Of a stretch of 64,000 nt of DNA, positions 59,886 to 64,000 are shown one piece after another. A program made the position numbers and the translations under genes. Numbering within the stretch: position 1 is the first letter of the stretch; the number at the start of each line of letters is the position of its first letter. The stretch comes from Owenia fusiformis (lineage: Eukaryota; Annelida; Polychaeta; Sabellida; Oweniidae): contig CAIIXF020000001.1 in assembly GCA_903813345.2 (NCBI GenBank), positions 9,773,598 through 9,837,597 on the forward strand. Reading direction: 5' to 3'. The notes below the pieces were generated by a model. The model searched no databases, had not been told where the DNA came from, and worked only from the letters and a program-made list of their open reading frames with translations.

Positions 59886-59956
59886 TTTAATTTTCTTATC
59901 TTTCAGGCTCTATGTGGTGGCTTGAGAAAACTTAAAGCTTGAAGAATATTTATAAA

Positions 59957-61952
59957 ATGAGTGAAGATGATCCAAAGTCATCAAAGGATGGGAAACCTAA
60001 CAGGACATTCAATCCAAAATGTTTGTTTCTAATGATCACCATAACAACAATTGTAGTGATCATGACAATGGCTTTTATAATATTCATGGCACACATACTC
60101 ATGGTAGCAGCGTTGATCCCCAAAAGAACATATAGCTCTTACTTCATGCCATACAAAATGAATTTTGATGCTTTACTAGCAAATAGGAGAGTGAACATGA
60201 AAAAATATGAATATGAGCATAGTACGAAAGGTATCGATCGGAGATTTGGACTTACTGTAGATGAGTACTATGATGTGTATGATGGCAAATGGTAAGTATC
60301 ATCAATTATGACAAAGGAAATTATCCTTAGAGACATTCTAAATTGTGAATCTAGACATGCATCTTTAAACCTACAAATAAAAGAATCCAGTTTATTTTCC
60401 TCCAGTTCCTATATATTGAAATGCTGAAGTAATTTCTCTTTCAGGCCAGTGATAATAACAGATTTGGTTCCCAATTGGCCTGCCATGAATTGGAATAAAG
60501 GCTTCTTTATAAAATATTATGGTAAAACTCTTGTGACTACAAGGACAACATTAACAGTGAGTAAATAAAACTTAATGTATGTTGAATAAAGAATGGAAAA
60601 GACTGTTTAATAGCCATTTATGCAATCCAAACAAGGCATTATCATGCAAAATATCACCACCTAACATTTGTTACAGATCCCAAACTCTGAACGCTGACTG
60701 CCAAACACCGTCCACAAAAAATGTATATATATCACCACCTGTGGAAGTGACATAAAAAGCCAAATGGAATTTTTGAAGCAGTTGAGGTGCATTGCATTGC
60801 ATTGCATTGTGCACATATGAACACTCTTCTCAGTTTGTATGCAACTCTAGAGGTTGAAAATACCTAAACTATGTATTTATTATGTGTTTTACCTTTTAAC
60901 CTTTTAAGAGGACCATATCATTTTTATGTCACCACCACAAGTGGTGACATATAGTCTCCAGCTTTGCTGTGGATGGTGTTCGGTGTTTGGCAGTCAGTGT
61001 TCATCATCTGTAACAACTGGGAGGTGGTGACATTTTGCATGTTTATGCTTTGTTAGTTTTAGTGAAGCATATATAGTACAAAATGTGTTTAGATCTAGGG
61101 TAGAATAATTATTAAACATTGTCTTAAATTTTTCAAGGGAAAACTAAAAGATGCCAGTGGTACAGCAATAGAGTTAGAGAACTATCTTGCCCACTCTCAC
61201 GAAGGCACAGATGAAAGTTGGAGTTATTTTGAAGATGAGCTGTTCTTGTATATGCGTCCAGACCTTCTAAAAGACATTATATCACCTGTAAGTTGTTTTG
61301 TTTTCTTCAAGAAATATTTTGATGTATACACTGTGCAGTGTTTAACTTTACAACCAGAGTTTATGAAATATTTATACGATGAGTTGAAATGAATAAGTAT
61401 ATACATGTAATGGGATTGTTAGTCACATTAATTATCAGTATTGTACTAATAGGAATCTCTCAAAAAATTTGGGTTTGTTGGGATTTTATTATTTGTGGAA
61501 TTGGTATTTTCTTAGTTTTTTACTGACAGATAACAATTCATCAATCAGAGGAAATCTGCAATATGTAAATTCTTGCTTCAGCACCAAATCTCTTCCTAAC
61601 ACAGCACAAGGGTTCGATGCAAGACTTTCTTTCTGATAGATCAGAATTCATCAATCTGAGGAACATCTGTAACATGTTAATCCTTGCTTCGGCACCAAAT
61701 CTCTCCCCAACACAGCACAAGGGTTTGATGCTAGACTATCTTTCTAGTGACTAGCTCTGAATACTTACCCCGTCATATTTCTTGATTTAGGTTTATCTGA
61801 AGGATGATCTCTTCATGTTATTCCCAGAGGTTCTACGTCCATATAATGCTATGTTACTATGGGGTAGTCCATATTCCCGATCCACCCTTCACATGGATCC
61901 TTACAACTGGACTGGTACCAATGCAGTATTAAAGGGACAGAAAAATTGGAAG
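59957..61952 (+). CDS. Membrane-anchored JmjC/cupin-8-type oxygenase, first 253 codons (3' end missing)
   Basis: Exons 59957-60291, 60445-60556, 61138-61287 and 61791-61952, all GT-AG, join in frame to 253 codons. Start: ATG at 59957 (MSEDDPKSSKDG); a TTG six codons upstream is in frame but not needed. Residues about 22-54 (CLFLMITITTIVVIMTMAFI and on) form a signal-anchor, suggesting a type II membrane protein with a lumenal or extracellular catalytic part. WPVIITDLVPNWPAMNW and WGSPYSRSTLHMDPYNWTGT resemble cupin-8/JmjC proteins; H233-x-D235 are two of three expected Fe(II) ligands. The distal histidine is beyond the last visible exon. Such enzymes use 2-oxoglutarate to hydroxylate proteins or other substrates; the substrate is unknown. 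An acceptor at 59905-59906 suggests an upstream non-coding exon. Confidence 0.8.
60633..60757. mobile_element. GTGACAT MITE copy in JmjC intron 2
   Basis: ACAAGGCATTATCATGCAAA, ATATCACCACCTAACATTTG, AACGCTGACTGCCAAACACC, then TATCACCACCTGTGGAAGTG. It shares the intron with an inverted relative at 60930-61060. Confidence 0.65.
60930..61060. mobile_element. GTGACAT MITE copy, reversed
   Basis: ATGTCACCACCACAAGTGGT and GACATATAGTCTCCAGCTTT, then GTGTTTGGCAGTCAGTGTTC and GGTGGTGACATTTTGCATGT. It is the reverse orientation of the 60633 copy, about 170 bp away. Confidence 0.7.
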
Positions 61953-63574
61953 GTATGTACAGGGTTAACTAATGAAGAGGGTTTGAAGTCAGACAAAAAT
62001 TACTCACAAAATTTAAAATTTTTGTAATGGAAAAATTACTAAGTGGTCCACAAGAATTGTTGCTCAGAACTATATTTCCATATGTACAAGCTATTCAATA
62101 TTTGTTATTACAAAAAATCTAAAGGGATAAAATCAAAATACTGTACCTTGCACTTTTGTCATGAAAAAGTATTTCTTGAGCCATATTATTCAGGAATCAT
62201 AATTTCACTTAAAAATGATTATCACAAGAGCACAAAAAATATATACCATGTGAGCCCAGCACCAATGGTACTATTTTATGATTCCAGAGAGTAAAATAAT
62301 CAGCCAGAAATTTAACATCCAAAATTGGATTTTTTGTCATACAATGGAAATTGTTTATTCAAACACCTCTCTAATATGAACACCTCCTAATGTGAACATT
62401 TTTTCTGGGTCCAAAATTTGTCCCATAGACTCATATCTAACAAAATCAAAATGTGAACACCTGCTAATGGGAACACTTGGCTGGTGGTATTACGAGGTTT
62501 ATTGTATCATGTCTCAACCACATTGTTTGGGGCCATATTGTTGGCCCAGGTGTTCGTCCACCCATCCGTCCATACGTATATGTATGTCCAGTAGTTTTCT
62601 CCAAAACGGCTACAGATATCACCTTCAAATTTTCAGGGATAATCTATGAGTCTGCCCTGTCAACCCTCACACATTAGGCGTGATTGTCACGCATTTGCTG
62701 GAAAAATAGAAATCACGCATCAATTTAGCGTGGATGATCAAGTATCACGCAAATCACGCATTTAGTTGATATTTTTAAAAAATCGTCTTTTGTGAAATGC
62801 CGACCAGAAAATACCGAACAGCGAAAAAAAGCAAACGCATTCCATTCAGTCATTGCATGCGACTGCTGCTTATAGCCTTATTTTGTACAAAATATGTGTA
62901 TATATCACGCATTTGTTTCGAAAATATATAAATTATTTACACCTTCAACATCTTGTTCAACTCACTTCATTCTATATCTGAACAGGTTTTCAAATTAACA
63001 GGGATGATTCACAGTATGAAAATTATCTAGAACATTCTGGAATTCTGGAATCCAGCATTCTGGAATTCTGGGTGAATGTCAAGGAAGCCATTTTGGATTA
63101 TCCGTCCTAAAATCTTGTCTGTAATTGTTTTCAATGTTCAGATGATTAGACAGTCCTACTTTATTTGCCGTTAAGAGTATCAGAATGAAAATGTATTTTT
63201 CTGGCTACTAGAGGGAACTATGCAACTTTTTCTTGCAGCATCAAAAACAATAGTTACATGACGACTATCTACCCCCTTGATTTAATTAATTTAAACAATC
63301 GATGCACCCAGTAACATACTGACAGAAATGTATTTATAATTAAAAAATGTAAAATCATTTAATTGTCAGTATTATTGTTTAATCAATAATCATTTCTAAT
63401 GTTGCATGAATCCTGGCATTTAATTCTACAGCTAATGTATGTCATATTTTCACTATTTCACAAATTGCGTAATTTTGGTCTACCAGGTTTACCAGACCCC
63501 CTCTTATCTTTCGTTTGGAAAGATTAAGACAAAGGGGGCACGATGGAACTGCATGTCATTGTTGAGTCTCATTG
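61953..63574. other. Presumed JmjC intron 4, repeat fragments
   Basis: No further JmjC exon was recognised. Contains a pogo-like MITE (about 62341-62505) adjoining a reversed fragment of the GIGYF-intron element (CCATCCGTCC... and AACGGCTACAGATATCACCT, to about 62660), and a piece matching the 162-bp unit (CATTTTGGATTATCCGTCCT and AAAATCTTGTCTG, about 63090-63122). Confidence 0.55.
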
Positions 63575-64000
63575 TTATGCCATATCCAAAGGTTTCCTGT
63601 CAAACCAAATATATTCCATAGCTTGCCGAAGAAGAGACTCTGACGGCAAATCTGGAATTTTTTCTGGACTGTCAGGAACAGTCAAAAGACGTTGCCATAC
63701 ATGAATAGAGTAATTATTCTCCCAGACATATTTTATTCTTCTCTTGTCCATGTAAACACTTGGTTTTGGTTTTATCAGGGTTTGCGACTCTATGTGCACA
63801 AGGTGCGGATATATTGTGAGTAGCATCCTAGGAATGTGGATTGAATAGTATCCCCATAGACGGATGTTATTTCTGATGTCAGACTTACCAAATGTTTTAT
63901 ATGTCCTGTATGCCTCTATCCAAAGATTGAAAAGAATGGATTCCTTTTTTGCGATAATGGCGCCATTTGAGAGACCATCACCATGGAGACCTATACCTTG
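63575..64000 (-). CDS. DXD-type (GT32-like) glycosyltransferase, C-terminal 141 residues
   Basis: Open from the window edge to TAA at 63577-63575, in one uninterrupted frame. Residues include GLHGDGLSNGAIIAKKESIL then FNLWIEAYRTYKTFGKSDIR, LWGYYSIHIPRMLLTIYPHL, VHIES and YVWENNYSIHVWQRLL. This pattern (SNG-hhA...W...YR..., W.Y.S...P, YP..IHVE, NNY.IH.W) is characteristic of the C-terminal half of Gly_transf_sug (DXD) enzymes related to alpha-1,4-galactosyl/GlcNAc-transferases, which work in the Golgi. The DXD motif and signal anchor would lie right of base 64000. Acceptor specificity cannot be told. It is convergent with the JmjC gene. No intron in the visible part. Confidence 0.7.
   Translation of the reverse strand, partial: QGIGLHGDGLSNGAIIAKKESILFNLWIEAYRTYKTFGKSDIRNNIRLWGYYSIHIPRMLLTIYPHLVHIESQTLIKPKPSVYMDKRRIKYVWENNYSIHVWQRLLTVPDSPEKIPDLPSESLLRQAMEYIWFDRKPLDMA

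Larger units (their letters stand above)
58000..59906. other. Divergent intergenic region between GIGYF and the JmjC gene
   Basis: Holds the expected promoters of two head-to-head genes, no coding frame, an AAGATGGCGA / TCGCCATCTT inverted pair (59050-59100), a CGGGATGGATACA hairpin (59514-59542), T-rich tracts (59555-59660) and a broken GTGACAT MITE (about 59410-59885). Confidence 0.5.

Noticed and set aside
59939-59956. Alternative TTG start six codons upstream for the JmjC protein
   Set aside because: The ATG at 59957 (AAAATG) is an ordinary start; TTG starts are rare in animals and nothing supports this one.
62392-62677. Plus-strand frames of 66-85 codons in JmjC intron 4
   Set aside because: They run through a pogo-like MITE and a reversed repeat fragment also found in GIGYF intron 8; not JmjC sequence.

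Overview
The window is animal nuclear DNA: AT-rich, with spliced genes, GT-AG introns of tens of bases to several kilobases, and many DNA transposons, MITE-like palindromes and minisatellites. The Rab3 N-terminus is of invertebrate type and the GIGYF is full length, so I infer a marine invertebrate (lophotrochozoan, hemichordate or lancelet are all possible); the phylum cannot be fixed from this stretch alone.

Layout. (1) 1-18,325, minus strand: the 5' part of a Rab3 small GTPase gene, spread over 16 kb, its introns loaded with transposons; its last exon(s) lie beyond the left edge. Its third coding position is occupied by three tandem 125-nt exons with the same phase, each encoding a different version of the G4 (NKxD) segment. 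This looks like a mutually exclusive cassette and is the most interesting thing here. (2) 18,326-35,600: no recognisable coding gene; repeats, a 2.2-kb element with long inverted ends, minisatellites, foldbacks. (3) 35,789-55,014, minus strand: a complete GIGYF (GRB10-interacting GYF protein) gene of 26 coding exons which join in frame to 1,300 codons plus stop, with the 4EHP-binding motif, the DDX6-binding-type segment, the GYF domain, Q/E/R coiled-coil and conserved C-terminus. A likely non-coding first exon and CACGTG promoter motif lie near 57.7-57.8 kb. (4) 59,957-61,952, plus strand: the first four coding exons (253 codons) of a membrane-anchored JmjC/cupin-8-type protein, divergent from GIGYF. 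(5) 63,575-64,000, minus strand: the C-terminal end of a DXD-type (GT32-like) glycosyltransferase, entering from the right edge and convergent with the JmjC gene.

Functional links: Rab3 (synaptic vesicle release), GIGYF (translational repression with 4EHP), the JmjC-type protein and the glycosyltransferase form no obvious pathway; this is ordinary metazoan gene order. Unusual structure lies in the Rab3 exon cassette and in how mobile elements sit close to splice sites, especially a 3.1-kb nested element ending about 30 nt upstream of a GIGYF splice acceptor.
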